Made by a program: the position numbers and the translations under genes. From NCBI GenBank assembly GCA_963975425.1, contig CAXBGS010000005.1:186001-250000 (forward strand): a stretch of 64,000 nucleotides of DNA, given 5' to 3'. This document shows, piece by piece, positions 16,024-25,960 of the stretch. The notes beneath the pieces are model-generated. The model was not told the origin of the DNA. It worked only from the letters and a program-made list of their open reading frames with translations, and searched no databases. Within the stretch, counting starts at the first letter, position 1. The number at the start of each line of letters is the position of its first letter. This DNA comes from CAXBGS01 sp963975425 (lineage in GTDB: Bacteria > Planctomycetota > Planctomycetia > Pirellulales > Pirellulaceae).

Positions 16024-19000
16024 ATGCTGTTTTCAAATCGTTTCATCCTAAGTTGCTCTCTCGCGTGCCTGACTATCGGATTCTCAATTCCGGTCGCTGC
16101 TCAGGTGATGTTCCGCAGTCCCGGACCGGCCAGGTCGGCTCGATTTATCGAACCGCCCCGGCGTATCCAACAAACCATTCGCGAGGCAGAGCGGGCGATC
16201 GACGAGCAGCAGTACAGCGACGCAGTTGTCCGACTCGGCGATATGCTTCAGCGAGACATAACCGATATCGATGATCTCGATTTGTCAGGACAAGACTTCT
16301 TTCTGCTGCCAGATTCATCGGAAGGAAACGTACCGGTCTTTCGCGAAAGTTTGTTTCGTACGGCCCGCGACATGATTGCGACGTTACCGACGGAGGCGCG
16401 GGAAACCTATCGGCTGCGGTACGGACCGCTTGCGCAAAAGATGCTGGGCGAAGCGGCACCGACTCGAAATTGGACCGTGGTCGAAGATGTCCGCCGCAAA
16501 TACTTTCACACCAATGCAGGTTATGAGGCGTCCCTGCTGCTAGCGCATCGCGCGATGACCCAGGGACGGCCTTTATCAGCATCGCTATTGCTGGACGACG
16601 TCGTCACGCAACCCGATGCGATCGAACACTTGGGCGAAGCGATCAAGCTTGTCCATGCGGCCGCCTTGCAGCTATCCGGTCGAGAATTATCGGCAGCCGA
16701 ATCTTCTCTAAGCGTCAACGGGGCAATTACCGTGAAGGGTGATCGTTTATCCGCACCGCGACCGGACGATGTGGAGACATGGATCACCAGTCGTTATCGC
16801 GTCAACGCCAATGGGATGCCCAACCGATCACGCGATTACAAAATGTTCGGTGCGAAACCTAACCGAAACGATTTGGCCGTGGCAGAAATGCCGATCGCAA
16901 ATCCTCGATGGATGAAACAAACTGTTGCCAGCCCGCGACAGGAACGTGCGATTGGTAAAGTCGCCGAAGACTTAGCATCCAGCGGAAAGCTGCCGCCGCC
17001 CAGTTGGACACCACTTCGCGTTGGCAACCAGTTGTTGATGAAGACGACCGAGCGGTTGTTCGGCGTCGACTTTCGCACCGGAAAGCTCGTTTGGCAATAT
17101 CCTTGGTTTGCCCCCTATGATGAATTCGAGAAATCTGATGTCGCGGCGGACCTTTTCGGCGACACCAACGGTCCCGGCGACTTACTAAGCCAACGTGTTT
17201 GGAATGATTTGCCGTACGGTCAAATCACCAGCGATGGCGAACGCGTCTTCATGATCGATGATCTTGGCGAAATCGAATTCACCTCCTTTAGCCCGATCGT
17301 CGGTATTCGGGGAACACGTCCCTCTGACGCAGCCACCAACACGCTGGTCGCGTTGGATTTGGCAACCGAAGGAAAATTGCTGTGGCGGATCGGCGCCGAA
17401 GACGATGCATCGTCGCTATCGAAAGCCTTTTTCCTGGGGCCCCCGCTGCCGTTAGACGGCCGGCTTTACATCATGGCAGAACTGGCTGGCGATATCTTGC
17501 TGGTCTGCCTTGATCCGGTGTCTGGTAACGAAGTTTGGCGACAACAGCTGGTTGCCGTCGAGACTGGTGGAATTGACCTGGACGCGGTGCGCCGGGTTGC
17601 CGGCGCGACGCCCACCTATCACGAAGGCGTTCTGATTTGCCCGACGGGTGCGGGGGCCTTGGTCGCCATCGATCTGGTCGACCGCATGTTTCGCTGGGGT
17701 GTGAACTATCCCCGAAACACAGAAATCGGGCACAGTATCAGCGGACGCGGTCGCGGTCTCGAAAAAGAACAACTACTGCAACGTTGGCATAGTGGTACGG
17801 CGATCGCATCCGGCGATACCGTGTTGGTGACACCGATCGAATCGGACAGGCTGTTCGGATTTGACTTAGTGACCGGGAACGAAAAGTTCGCAAAGCTGCA
17901 GCGTATTCAGCAGCGATACCTCGCTGGCATTCAGGATGGAAAGTTCCTGGTCGTCGGATCGTCTAGCGTCACTGCCAATGATCTAGAGAAGGGCGGGGCA
18001 CCGCTTTGGAAAACGGCTGCGGATTTAATACCGGCGGGCCAGCAAATCAGCGGACGCGGCGTTTTCGGCGACGGCGAATACTTACTGCCATCCACAGGCA
18101 ATCAGCTGATTCGAATTTCGCTCGACGATGGGTCCGTCTTGGAACGACGGGCCACTCGATTTCCACTTGGCAATTTGGTGGCCGTCAACGGCCAGCTGAT
18201 TTCGCAGGACGCAACCTATCTGGCGGTCGCTTATGGCGAACGGTCGCTAGAACCGCGAGTCAGTCGCGCGCTGAAAGAGAATCCCGATGACTTCGACGCT
18301 CTTATTCGCAAAAGTGAAATCCTTATGCAACGCGACCAACGACGCGAGGCATTGGAATTACTCGCTCGGGCGCGTCAGATCAATCCTGATGATGATGAAG
18401 TGTTGATGCTGTCGGTCGACGCGATGCTGGGCATGTTGCGTAGCGATCTGGATGTCGGGCGTGACTTTATCGAAACGCTAGAGGAACTGATTGATCAACC
18501 GGCACAGCGAATCGAGCTGTTGGCCTTGCGGATACGTTGGGCAGTTAGCAAATCGAACATCAACGATGCGATGAAGTATCTGATTGAGTTTTCCGAACTG
18601 CTCGCACTTGAAAACTCATTAAACGAATTGCCGTCCCAGGTGGTGAACGACCCCAGCAGGTTCTGTTCGCTCAACAGCTGGCTGGCGGCACGTTTCAAAG
18701 AGCTTTGGTCGCTTTCGAATCCGCAACAACGGTCTGCGATAAACCAAAGCATTCGTGACCTGTACACGTCACACGCTCAAAGTTCCGACTCAATTCTGTT
18801 AATGATCCTGGGGCATTTTCGTGCGTCCGACGCGGCGGATGTGATCAGCAGTCATCTGGTCAAGCAGTATCTTGATGACGCCGAGTACTTCAAGCTCGAA
18901 CGAACGTGCCTAGGCCAATCGATCCCTACGGACGAAGTTCTGGAGGGCCTGTCCAGCGAATTATTGGTGACTCTCGGTACGGCATACGCTCGCGGCGGGC

Positions 19001-20601
19001 TGGGTGAGGATGCCATCGCGGTCGCAAATATTTTGTCCGGCCGCAACGAATCGGATGCGTCAGAGGAAGCCGAACAGATTCGAGCGAAGGGAGAATCGAT
19101 CGCCCGTCGACAACGGTGGGACTACGAAAAAATTGCGATCAATTCCGATCCGTCGTTGAAATGGCAAGCTGCCGGAAGCACGTCGGCTCTGCACGCGAGA
19201 CTGCGCCGTATCGAAACACCACCAGGAACCACAAATGTGATTGCCGGCCGGCACTTTCGAGAATGGCGTCTGGGGTCGGACATCCCACAATCCGTTGCGT
19301 TTCAGGATCCGCTGGGCAATAACCATTCGATCCCGATCAGCGAAATGCCTCTCTCGCGCGAAACCAGCCGAGAAGCGATCGTTTGCGGCAGCATGATGTT
19401 GGTCATGTTACCCAACGAATTGATCGCCGTTGACCTGTTCAAACTGCTTGCCGGACAAGGTGAATCGATCGTTTGGCGGCGCAGTTTACGCGGCGACGGT
19501 GGTGTCATCGCACAGCGGATCAGCAAGCCAAGCCCGTTTGGCGATTTGACTTTTACGTCGCCCATGAAAGCCAGCGTTGCCGGAGTAACGGTTCCAGAAT
19601 TTTACCTGGGTCCCGTGATCGGAGATCGAATCGTGATGCTGCAAGGCGGCGACTTAATCGCACTGGACCTGATGACGTCGGAAATTTTGTGGCGCAACTC
19701 CGCCGCGCCATCAAGCGGTGTCGTGGTGTGCGACGAAGAACGAGTCGCCGTGGTATCGCCCAACGAGTCAACGGTTCAGTTTTTTGACATCTTGGACGGT
19801 CGCAAGTTGCAGGAACACCCCTGGCAGCACGGCAAGGTCTGGAAAGCTCGAGCGACCAATGTTCTCTGCTATCGAGACGATCCGGGCACAAACCTGAAAT
19901 CCGTTCAGCTCATCGATCCGTTTACCGACGACGTCTTGTTGAAAACGTTGAAATCGACGGCCAACGCGATCCCGGGATCAGAGTCACGAACCTATGCTCG
20001 GATCATTGGCGAACGTTTCTTGACAATGCTGGAAACGACAGGCGATGCACTGGTGTGGGATTTGGATCAGGGCAGATCGCTGTCGGGCGAGGATGGCGAA
20101 ACTTTGTCGCTGCCCGCGATGGATGATTTGCAATCGTTGCACGGTATGATTTTGGGTGATCGACTGATGCTGTTGCCAGCCAGAAGACTCGTTCACTCGA
20201 AACTTACCGAGCAAGGTATCGCACACACATTTCAGTCTCGTAATCACTTCCCGGCTCACTCGGTGCACGCGATATCGACCGTCGACGGTTCACTGCTGTG
20301 GGAAAAAGAATTCGATTCGACTTGGGGCTGCACGTCCGAACAAGCATCCGCCACACCTCTGTTGATCCTATCGCGCAGCCCGATCGTACAAACCCGTGCG
20401 ACAACAGTACGAACGCTGGACTTCTACGCGCTTGACGTTCGCAACGGCGAACTGATTCAGCAGACGCTCGGTAAAGAAGTCGCCGCAGCGATGCACAATC
20501 CCGCGACCAGTTTGACGGTTCAGCCGCTGCAGGGACGGGTTCTGGTGAAAGTTGGCAGCAGTCTGCTGAGCTACCAATTCGAAAAATCCGACGAGAACTA
20601 G
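16024..20601 (+). CDS. Large secreted PQQ-like beta-propeller protein with TPR segment
   Basis: A 1525-residue protein. The ATG at 16024 begins a clear signal peptide (hydrophobic CSLACLTIGFSIPVAAQ), so the longer frame from 15832 is rejected. The first 250 residues are helical. They are followed by a first set of PQQ/WD40-like blades (DFRTGKLVWQYPW, LDLATEGKLLWRIG, LDPVSGNEVWRQQL), then a TPR-type region around residue 750 (ENPDDFDALIRKSEILMQ). A second propeller closes the chain (LDLMTSEILWRNSA, STVDGSLLWEKEFD). The PQQ-enzyme active-site residues are not apparent, so this is probably a binding scaffold, not a dehydrogenase. Such giant propellers are frequent in planctomycetes; the role is unknown. 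Confidence 0.85.
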   Translation: MLFSNRFILSCSLACLTIGFSIPVAAQVMFRSPGPARSARFIEPPRRIQQTIREAERAIDEQQYSDAVVRLGDMLQRDITDIDDLDLSGQDFFLLPDSSEGNVPVFRESLFRTARDMIATLPTEARETYRLRYGPLAQKMLGEAAPTRNWTVVEDVRRKYFHTNAGYEASLLLAHRAMTQGRPLSASLLLDDVVTQPDAIEHLGEAIKLVHAAALQLSGRELSAAESSLSVNGAITVKGDRLSAPRPDDVETWITSRYRVNANGMPNRSRDYKMFGAKPNRNDLAVAEMPIANPRWMKQTVASPRQERAIGKVAEDLASSGKLPPPSWTPLRVGNQLLMKTTERLFGVDFRTGKLVWQYPWFAPYDEFEKSDVAADLFGDTNGPGDLLSQRVWNDLPYGQITSDGERVFMIDDLGEIEFTSFSPIVGIRGTRPSDAATNTLVALDLATEGKLLWRIGAEDDASSLSKAFFLGPPLPLDGRLYIMAELAGDILLVCLDPVSGNEVWRQQLVAVETGGIDLDAVRRVAGATPTYHEGVLICPTGAGALVAIDLVDRMFRWGVNYPRNTEIGHSISGRGRGLEKEQLLQRWHSGTAIASGDTVLVTPIESDRLFGFDLVTGNEKFAKLQRIQQRYLAGIQDGKFLVVGSSSVTANDLEKGGAPLWKTAADLIPAGQQISGRGVFGDGEYLLPSTGNQLIRISLDDGSVLERRATRFPLGNLVAVNGQLISQDATYLAVAYGERSLEPRVSRALKENPDDFDALIRKSEILMQRDQRREALELLARARQINPDDDEVLMLSVDAMLGMLRSDLDVGRDFIETLEELIDQPAQRIELLALRIRWAVSKSNINDAMKYLIEFSELLALENSLNELPSQVVNDPSRFCSLNSWLAARFKELWSLSNPQQRSAINQSIRDLYTSHAQSSDSILLMILGHFRASDAADVISSHLVKQYLDDAEYFKLERTCLGQSIPTDEVLEGLSSELLVTLGTAYARGGLGEDAIAVANILSGRNESDASEEAEQIRAKGESIARRQRWDYEKIAINSDPSLKWQAAGSTSALHARLRRIETPPGTTNVIAGRHFREWRLGSDIPQSVAFQDPLGNNHSIPISEMPLSRETSREAIVCGSMMLVMLPNELIAVDLFKLLAGQGESIVWRRSLRGDGGVIAQRISKPSPFGDLTFTSPMKASVAGVTVPEFYLGPVIGDRIVMLQGGDLIALDLMTSEILWRNSAAPSSGVVVCDEERVAVVSPNESTVQFFDILDGRKLQEHPWQHGKVWKARATNVLCYRDDPGTNLKSVQLIDPFTDDVLLKTLKSTANAIPGSESRTYARIIGERFLTMLETTGDALVWDLDQGRSLSGEDGETLSLPAMDDLQSLHGMILGDRLMLLPARRLVHSKLTEQGIAHTFQSRNHFPAHSVHAISTVDGSLLWEKEFDSTWGCTSEQASATPLLILSRSPIVQTRATTVRTLDFYALDVRNGELIQQTLGKEVAAAMHNPATSLTVQPLQGRVLVKVGSSLLSYQFEKSDEN

Positions 20602-20725
20602 GCTCGTCCGACCAAGCATTGACGGACAAAACTCGCTCGCACCGTCTTTTTTCCGTCTTCTGCTTCGCTTTGACCAGACGTGTCCGACCGACCGCGATGA
20701 TAGGTATGTCGCCCCGATCAAACCT

Positions 20726-20744
20726 CGGCCGTGTTTAACGGCCG
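20726..20744 (+). promoter_or_regulatory. Hairpin in the leader of a small unknown gene
   Basis: CGGCCGT, loop GTTTA, ACGGCCG make a perfect 7-base-pair stem 43 bases before the ATG at 20788. It is not followed by a T-run. It may shape the leader of the downstream mRNA or be an operator; there is no further evidence. Confidence 0.35.
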
Positions 20745-20787
20745 CGTGATCAGGCAACTTTTCAAACCTAATCATGGAGGAACCGTC

Positions 20788-21171
20788 ATGGCCAAGTACT
20801 ACGCCCAATGTGGACCAATTCAAGTCGTCTTGACCGCCGATTCAGTCGACTCGGCTGCGTTAGCAGCGATCGATAAGAGCTTGCGAGTTCATCAATGGAT
20901 TTACGATGACGAGGGACTTAGCGAGCAGGATTGCCGCGACCACTTGATGCTCGAAGCACTGTTGCATCTCGACCCAACCATTCGTGTCAGCGAACAAGGG
21001 TTCGATCGTCCCGACGCCATGCTGGTCGGGACACCTGAAACGGTTGATTGTTGGCACGGCCTGATGGTCGGTATGCGGAACCTGTTCATCACCGCGGGCC
21101 TTGCCCCGCGCACGATGTCCGATGTTACGGGAATCAGCGCGGCTGCGAAGCCAGTTCGACGACCGCGATAA
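20788..21171 (+). CDS. Small protein of unknown function
   Basis: A 127-residue protein. The start at 20788 has an excellent ribosome site (GGAGGA, 6 bases upstream), unusually strong for this window. The chain begins MAKYYAQCGPIQVVLTADS and reads as a compact alpha/beta domain of about 110 residues with no signal peptide, followed by a basic tail (AAAKPVRRPR). Neither cysteine pairs nor catalytic motifs are clear. Family not recognised. It is isolated between the propeller gene and the convergent S41 protease, with a hairpin in its leader. Confidence 0.75.
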   Translation: MAKYYAQCGPIQVVLTADSVDSAALAAIDKSLRVHQWIYDDEGLSEQDCRDHLMLEALLHLDPTIRVSEQGFDRPDAMLVGTPETVDCWHGLMVGMRNLFITAGLAPRTMSDVTGISAAAKPVRRPR

Positions 21172-21210
21172 CTTGCGCGGGACGTCGAAGACGAAACCAA
21201 ATCGCGAAAA

Positions 21211-22962
21211 CTACGGCAGGCGACCGATCAGATTTCGGCTCGCCATTTGACTGGGAACGTTAACGGAAGCCGTGAGCTGCTGGACTGCTCGTTGCAATAC
21301 CGCGTCGTCACCATCAAGTGTCAGCTCTCCGTCCTTGTTCGGTCGAGCCGCGATATAGGTCGGCTCGACTTCGACGTGCGGAAGGACGCCGTTTTGGCTG
21401 ATCGCTCGACCGCTGGGCGAATAGAACTTCGCCGTGGTCAGGCATAACCCAAACTTGGCCGTTTGCATCTTAAAGATGCCTTGAACGCTGCCCTTCCCAT
21501 AACTGTTTTTTCCGACCAGCGTGCCTCGTCCGTTGTCAGAGATCGCACCGGCGAAAATTTCACTGGCACTCGCACTGTTTTCGTCGATCAACACCACCAA
21601 CGGTACGTTCCACGTGTTGGCGCGGTGAGCCGAGTAGTCAAAATTTTCCCGCGTGTTTCGTCCCCGAGTGGTGACGATTCGTCCGTTGGAAAGGAAGCGA
21701 TCGGCAAGCTCGACGGCCGCCGATAGCAGTCCACCCGGATTTCCACGAACATCCAATACCAACGATCGCATGCCTTGTCGTTGCAAATTCCAAAGCTCAC
21801 GCTCGACATCGCGAGTGGTTGTCTTTTGAAAGTTCGTGAGTCGGAAGTATCCCACTTTGTTGACCGGATCAACCAAATGGACATTTTCGACACAAGGAAC
21901 ATCGACACGGCGACGTTGGATATTCATCTCTCGCGATTTGCCGGCTTTGTCGACAACGGTGATGGAAACGTATGAGTGTTCCATGCCACGCAACAGATCA
22001 GCGACATAGTCGGGATCGTTGTCAGTGGTTTTTGCCGATTCAACGCGGACGATTTGCTCGCCTGGCAAGATGCCCGCTTCAGCCGCCGGCCCGCCAGGAA
22101 TGACCGACAAGATTTGCAGGGAATCCTCATCGGCTTTCAACTCGATGCCCAAGCCGACAAAGTTGCCTTCGATGTTTGAAAACATTTCGTCCAGTTGGTC
22201 GCCCGATAACAGGCGAGTGTAAGGATCGAGCGTTGAAATTGCCCCGCTAAGGTACTCCAGCACCGTGGCCGTGCCGCTCATTCCGAGTTCGGTGTGTGCC
22301 AGACCGGCAACATAGGCAACGTTCGCCCGCAGATCGAAACGAGTTGCCGTGCTGCGACCGATCATTTGCCGATGCACGTTCATTCGAAATCGCTCGATTG
22401 CGGCGGGATCGACACCGGCCAAAGTTTCTTGGATGAAACACGGTTCTTCCAAAGCGATTTCCAGCGCGGCAGTCCCGTGCAGCAGTGTGCGTGCCCAATC
22501 CACATTCTCGACGTAATGAGATTCCAGATTCGCCAGCACTTCGGCGTACAAATCGAGGGCTTGCCCGGTGCCAAGCTGCTTCAACGATCCCAGATAGCTT
22601 TGATCCTGGAAACGACGATTGACGTCGTATCGAAGGCGGCAAATGATCAGCCGCTGATAAAGTGTTTTGTCTTGTGGGTATTGCCGCGACGCCTTTTCGT
22701 AATGCGAGATCGCATCGGTCCACAATTCGTCTTGCTCCAAACGCAAGCCTTCATCGATCAATGCCGATGCATCGCTTGCCGGAACACTCACCGCGGTACT
22801 GGCTGTGCCAGAGAGATGCTGATGGTCGCCTCGTGCCGCTTTGTTGCCGGCGACAAGAACGAGGGCGACTACCAAACCGCCAGACAACCAACGCTGGGCA
22901 AAGCGATTGCTTGAAGAGCGATTATTGGGAGAGCGAAATCCAACCCGTGCATTCAGAGTCAT
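21211..22962 (-). CDS. S41 family C-terminal processing protease with TPR-like N-terminus
   Basis: About 583 residues from the ATG at 22962 (an ATG at 22971 is equally possible; 23079 is the far end of the frame). A hydrophobic segment (WLSGGLVVALVLVAGNKA) is the signal or anchor. A TPR-like stretch (ELWTDAISHYEKASRQYPQD) follows, then the long helical N-domain, a PDZ domain (VGLGIELK, IPGGPAAEAGILPGEQIV) and the S41 core. The expected catalytic Ser and Lys are in ENSASASEIF (about Ser465) and SYGKGSVQ (about Lys490). It would cleave the C-termini of periplasmic proteins. It converges with the small unknown gene. Confidence 0.92.
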   Translation of the reverse strand: MTLNARVGFRSPNNRSSSNRFAQRWLSGGLVVALVLVAGNKAARGDHQHLSGTASTAVSVPASDASALIDEGLRLEQDELWTDAISHYEKASRQYPQDKTLYQRLIICRLRYDVNRRFQDQSYLGSLKQLGTGQALDLYAEVLANLESHYVENVDWARTLLHGTAALEIALEEPCFIQETLAGVDPAAIERFRMNVHRQMIGRSTATRFDLRANVAYVAGLAHTELGMSGTATVLEYLSGAISTLDPYTRLLSGDQLDEMFSNIEGNFVGLGIELKADEDSLQILSVIPGGPAAEAGILPGEQIVRVESAKTTDNDPDYVADLLRGMEHSYVSITVVDKAGKSREMNIQRRRVDVPCVENVHLVDPVNKVGYFRLTNFQKTTTRDVERELWNLQRQGMRSLVLDVRGNPGGLLSAAVELADRFLSNGRIVTTRGRNTRENFDYSAHRANTWNVPLVVLIDENSASASEIFAGAISDNGRGTLVGKNSYGKGSVQGIFKMQTAKFGLCLTTAKFYSPSGRAISQNGVLPHVEVEPTYIAARPNKDGELTLDGDDAVLQRAVQQLTASVNVPSQMASRNLIGRLP

Positions 22963-23423
22963 GCAATTCATCCAACGTCGAGCGTCATCGGGAAGTGATC
23001 GCGAGAGCCGAGGGAGGCGACTCTCTTGCGCGACCGCCTGATGACACTCAGAACGTGCGGCCACGGGAATATAGGTCACAAAGATTGCCTGGTCAAAAAA
23101 CCAATGCGGTAAGAATCCGGAAAATCAAGAGTGACCCGATCAGCCTGAACTTGGGCGTTAGGATCGAGTCATCTGTTCCGAAAGTTCCGTGCAGCAAAGA
23201 AGGGAATGCTTTGCTAACGTCTGTGAGCAATTTGTTCACAGTCAACCGCTGCGCATCCCGGCGCTAGATACGACACTTGTCGTGGCTTCCTGATAAACAA
23301 TAGACGCTGTCCAGCTCAGGTACAACAATTTGGCGACGTGTGAAACTGGAAACACTGTTTCACGCGGTCCGTTCGTCGTTTGTCTTTCCCAACCGACAAA
23401 CTCGCAGCGACGCGAGCGGCTCG

Positions 23424-23480
23424 TGATACAAGCCATGATACGAGCGAATCGTGATACGAACGACTCGCGATAACCAATTC
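23424..23480. repeat. Degenerate 12-16 base tandem array
   Basis: TGATACAAGCCA, TGATACGAGCGAATCG, TGATACGAACGACTCG and a fourth CGATAACC-type copy follow each other in the divergent spacer between the protease and lipase genes. The spacer (22963-23523, about 560 bases) shows nothing else convincing and must hold the promoters of both genes. Confidence 0.6.
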
Positions 23481-23571
23481 GCAATATTGACATCGACCGG
23501 GCAAAACGCCTAACGTCGCGCGGATGCGTAGGGAAATTGATTCGCAGCCGGAAATCCATCGATCCGCGCGC

Positions 23572-25557
23572 ATGACAGCGCGCCGGAATCATGCTGCGCC
23601 GATCACGCTGGCCACGCTAGCCTTCATCGCGATATTCACGTTCGCTGGGTGTGCGGCCCCTCGCTATCTGGCCGATCGGTCGATCCGCGAAAACCCACTT
23701 GCCGGCACACTCAACCTGTTCAGCCCACGCGGGCCGGAAATCAGCAAGCGTACCTGGGACGCGCTGCAACGATACGGACTCGCAGAGCGGTACACGGCTG
23801 ACTGCCATCAATGCTTCAGTGACATCCGTGAAACAATCAATGAAACTCCCGATCCCGAACTCATCTACGCGCTGGCAGAGCTTTCCTACGTCGAGGCACG
23901 CAAGTCGGAACGAGCATCCAATGCAGGAGCGGCATTGGATCATTACGGCCGAGCGCTGACCAACGCTTATGACTATTTGTTTAGCGATGACTTGCGTTCG
24001 ACCCGCAATCCGTACGACCCGCAATTTCGATCCGTCTGCGATCTTTACAACGAGTCGCTTGAGGACACCCTGCGACTGCTGTGCGCTGGAAATGAGCTGA
24101 TCCCCGGAGAGACATATTCGATCAAGACGGCTGATCGCGAATTCGTCGTTCGAACGGAGATGCGAGGCCAATGGGACCCGAACGAATTTGATCACTACGA
24201 ATTTGTTAGCGACTACGAAATCAAGACGCTAAGAAATCGCCACACCACGTACGGTCTTGGTGTGCCCCTGATCGCCGTACGCCGCGACCACAAGGACGCG
24301 GATGACCGCGAGAGCTACTATCCCGATGGACTTAGCTATGCCGTCACGGCGATGATGCGATGCGTCAGTTCGGAATCGGATGCTCGGTCCGGCGCGTCAA
24401 CGACGTGTGTGCTTGAATTCTTTGACCCGCTGATCGCCAATCAGATCGAATTAGCTCAGCAATGGGTGCCGCTGGAAACCGATCTAACAACACCGCTGGC
24501 CTATTTCCTAGACAGCCCCCAGTACCGTGCTCGCGATGCGGCGACAGCAGGTTTGCTGAATCCCGCCGAGGCGCAGGACAAGCGCGGACTGTACATGCTC
24601 GAGCCTTACGATCCCGAACGCATTCCCGTGCTGATGGTCCATGGACTTTGGTCCAGCCCGATGACCTGGATGGACATGTTCAACGACTTACGGAGCTTTC
24701 CCGAGATTCGTGAGCGCTACCAGTTCTGGTTTTATATCTACCCATCGGGGCAACCCTTTTGGCAAAGTGCCACGCAGTTGCGTCAAGACCTGGTCGATAT
24801 GCGTAAGACCTTTGACCCGGGCCACCGTGACGAACCGATGGACAACATGGTGTTGGTCGGTCACTCGATGGGCGGTCTAATCAGCCGCATGCAGACGATC
24901 GATAGCGGAGAAGATTTTTGGAAAATCGTCAGCGACCAACCACCTGAAAAACTAAAAGGCCCCGCGCCAGAACGCAACAAGTTGGTCAGTACGCTGTTCT
25001 TCAAGCCTAACCAATCCGTCACTCGCGTTGTCACGATCGGTACTCCGCATCGGGGTAGCGATTTCGCCAATGATTACACGCGTTGGCTTGCGCGCAAACT
25101 GATCAAGCTGCCGCAAATGACCATTCTGACGGGCCGGACGTTGGTCGGCGCCAATCCGACGCTATTCAAAGACACCCAGTTGTTGACCGTAGCCAATGCG
25201 ATCGACTCACTTGCACCAGAGTCTCCCATCTTTCCGGTCATGTTGCGTGCGAAAAAGTCACCCAACGTTAAATACCACAACATCATCGGTGACCTGAAAG
25301 ACCCAGGTTTCTTGAAGAGTCGTATTGGCCGCGGTGACGGAGTCGTCGCGCTTGCCAGCGCGAGGATGGACGATGTGGAAAGTGAATTACTGGTGGATTC
25401 CCAGCACACAAAAATCCACATGACGGGAAAAGCGATCTACGAGGTGCGCCGCATTCTGATGGAACATCTGCGTGATCTCGATTCAAACGACCGCGTTGCG
25501 ATGAACGGTGCCGGCAAGCAAGAGCACCAACTAGTCCCGGTATCGATCGAACGCTGA
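23572..25557 (+). CDS. Alpha/beta-hydrolase (lipase-like) lipoprotein
   Basis: About 661 residues from the ATG at 23572; an in-frame ATG at 23524 is less likely because it places the signal peptide too far inside. The N-terminus ends in the lipobox FAGC, so the protein is probably lipid-anchored. The first 330 residues have no known domain. The hydrolase part begins near IPVLMVHGLWSSPMTWMDM (oxyanion-hole HG). The nucleophile elbow GHSMGG lies near residue 430-435, and TIGTPHRGSDFAN is typical of lipases and PGAP1-like esterases. The late GDGVV and QHTKIH suggest the acid and histidine. Substrate unknown. Confidence 0.85.
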   Translation: MTARRNHAAPITLATLAFIAIFTFAGCAAPRYLADRSIRENPLAGTLNLFSPRGPEISKRTWDALQRYGLAERYTADCHQCFSDIRETINETPDPELIYALAELSYVEARKSERASNAGAALDHYGRALTNAYDYLFSDDLRSTRNPYDPQFRSVCDLYNESLEDTLRLLCAGNELIPGETYSIKTADREFVVRTEMRGQWDPNEFDHYEFVSDYEIKTLRNRHTTYGLGVPLIAVRRDHKDADDRESYYPDGLSYAVTAMMRCVSSESDARSGASTTCVLEFFDPLIANQIELAQQWVPLETDLTTPLAYFLDSPQYRARDAATAGLLNPAEAQDKRGLYMLEPYDPERIPVLMVHGLWSSPMTWMDMFNDLRSFPEIRERYQFWFYIYPSGQPFWQSATQLRQDLVDMRKTFDPGHRDEPMDNMVLVGHSMGGLISRMQTIDSGEDFWKIVSDQPPEKLKGPAPERNKLVSTLFFKPNQSVTRVVTIGTPHRGSDFANDYTRWLARKLIKLPQMTILTGRTLVGANPTLFKDTQLLTVANAIDSLAPESPIFPVMLRAKKSPNVKYHNIIGDLKDPGFLKSRIGRGDGVVALASARMDDVESELLVDSQHTKIHMTGKAIYEVRRILMEHLRDLDSNDRVAMNGAGKQEHQLVPVSIER

Positions 25558-25570
25558 GCTGATTCGCGAC

Positions 25571-25960
25571 TTAGCTGGCGGAAACGAATGACGCCAACGG
25601 GGCTCGTCGTATTTCCGTCTGACTTCCGTCTCGTGTTGCCCGGCCAACGAAGAGCGACAGCGGTTCGGTCGCCTGCATACGGTTGACTGGAGTGGACTTT
25701 TGGTCGACCAAATTCGGTTCCGCTGCGACCGATTCGCTCAACCGATTGTCCGCGGGATGAGCGAACGCCTCTTCACGGTCCGTCCCATCTTCATCGTCGC
25801 TGTGCCCTTCCACCGGCTCCAATTCACTGCGAACGATTCGGACGTCACGAGGTGCTTCGATTCCCAGTCGTACCGTGTTGCCACGAACCCGGATCAGAGT
25901 GATCTTGATGTCGTCGCCAATTACGATTTGTTCGTCAATCTTTCGTGTAAGAACCAACAT
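25571..25960 (-). CDS. csrA: Carbon storage regulator CsrA with long C-terminal extension
   Basis: The N-terminal 60 residues are an ordinary CsrA (MLVLTRKIDEQIVIGDDIKI, VRLGIEAPRDVRIVRSE), including the conserved RNA-binding Arg in VRIVR. The usual protein ends near residue 60-75, but here the frame runs on to 129 residues with a Glu/Asp/Ala-rich tail of no known fold. The start at 25960 has a good ribosome site (AAGGA). CsrA binds GGA motifs in mRNA leaders and represses translation. A GGA-rich leader of its own is possible but not shown. It ends 13 bases from the convergent lipase gene. Confidence 0.93.
   Translation of the reverse strand: MLVLTRKIDEQIVIGDDIKITLIRVRGNTVRLGIEAPRDVRIVRSELEPVEGHSDDEDGTDREEAFAHPADNRLSESVAAEPNLVDQKSTPVNRMQATEPLSLFVGRATRDGSQTEIRRAPLASFVSAS

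Noticed and set aside
20622..20652. Terminator after the large propeller gene (GACGG ... CCGTC followed by Ts)
   Set aside because: The stem is only five pairs with a 15-base loop; too weak to call.
23424..23480. CRISPR-like array
   Set aside because: Units are only 12-16 bases, imperfect and without spacers; no cas gene is in the window.
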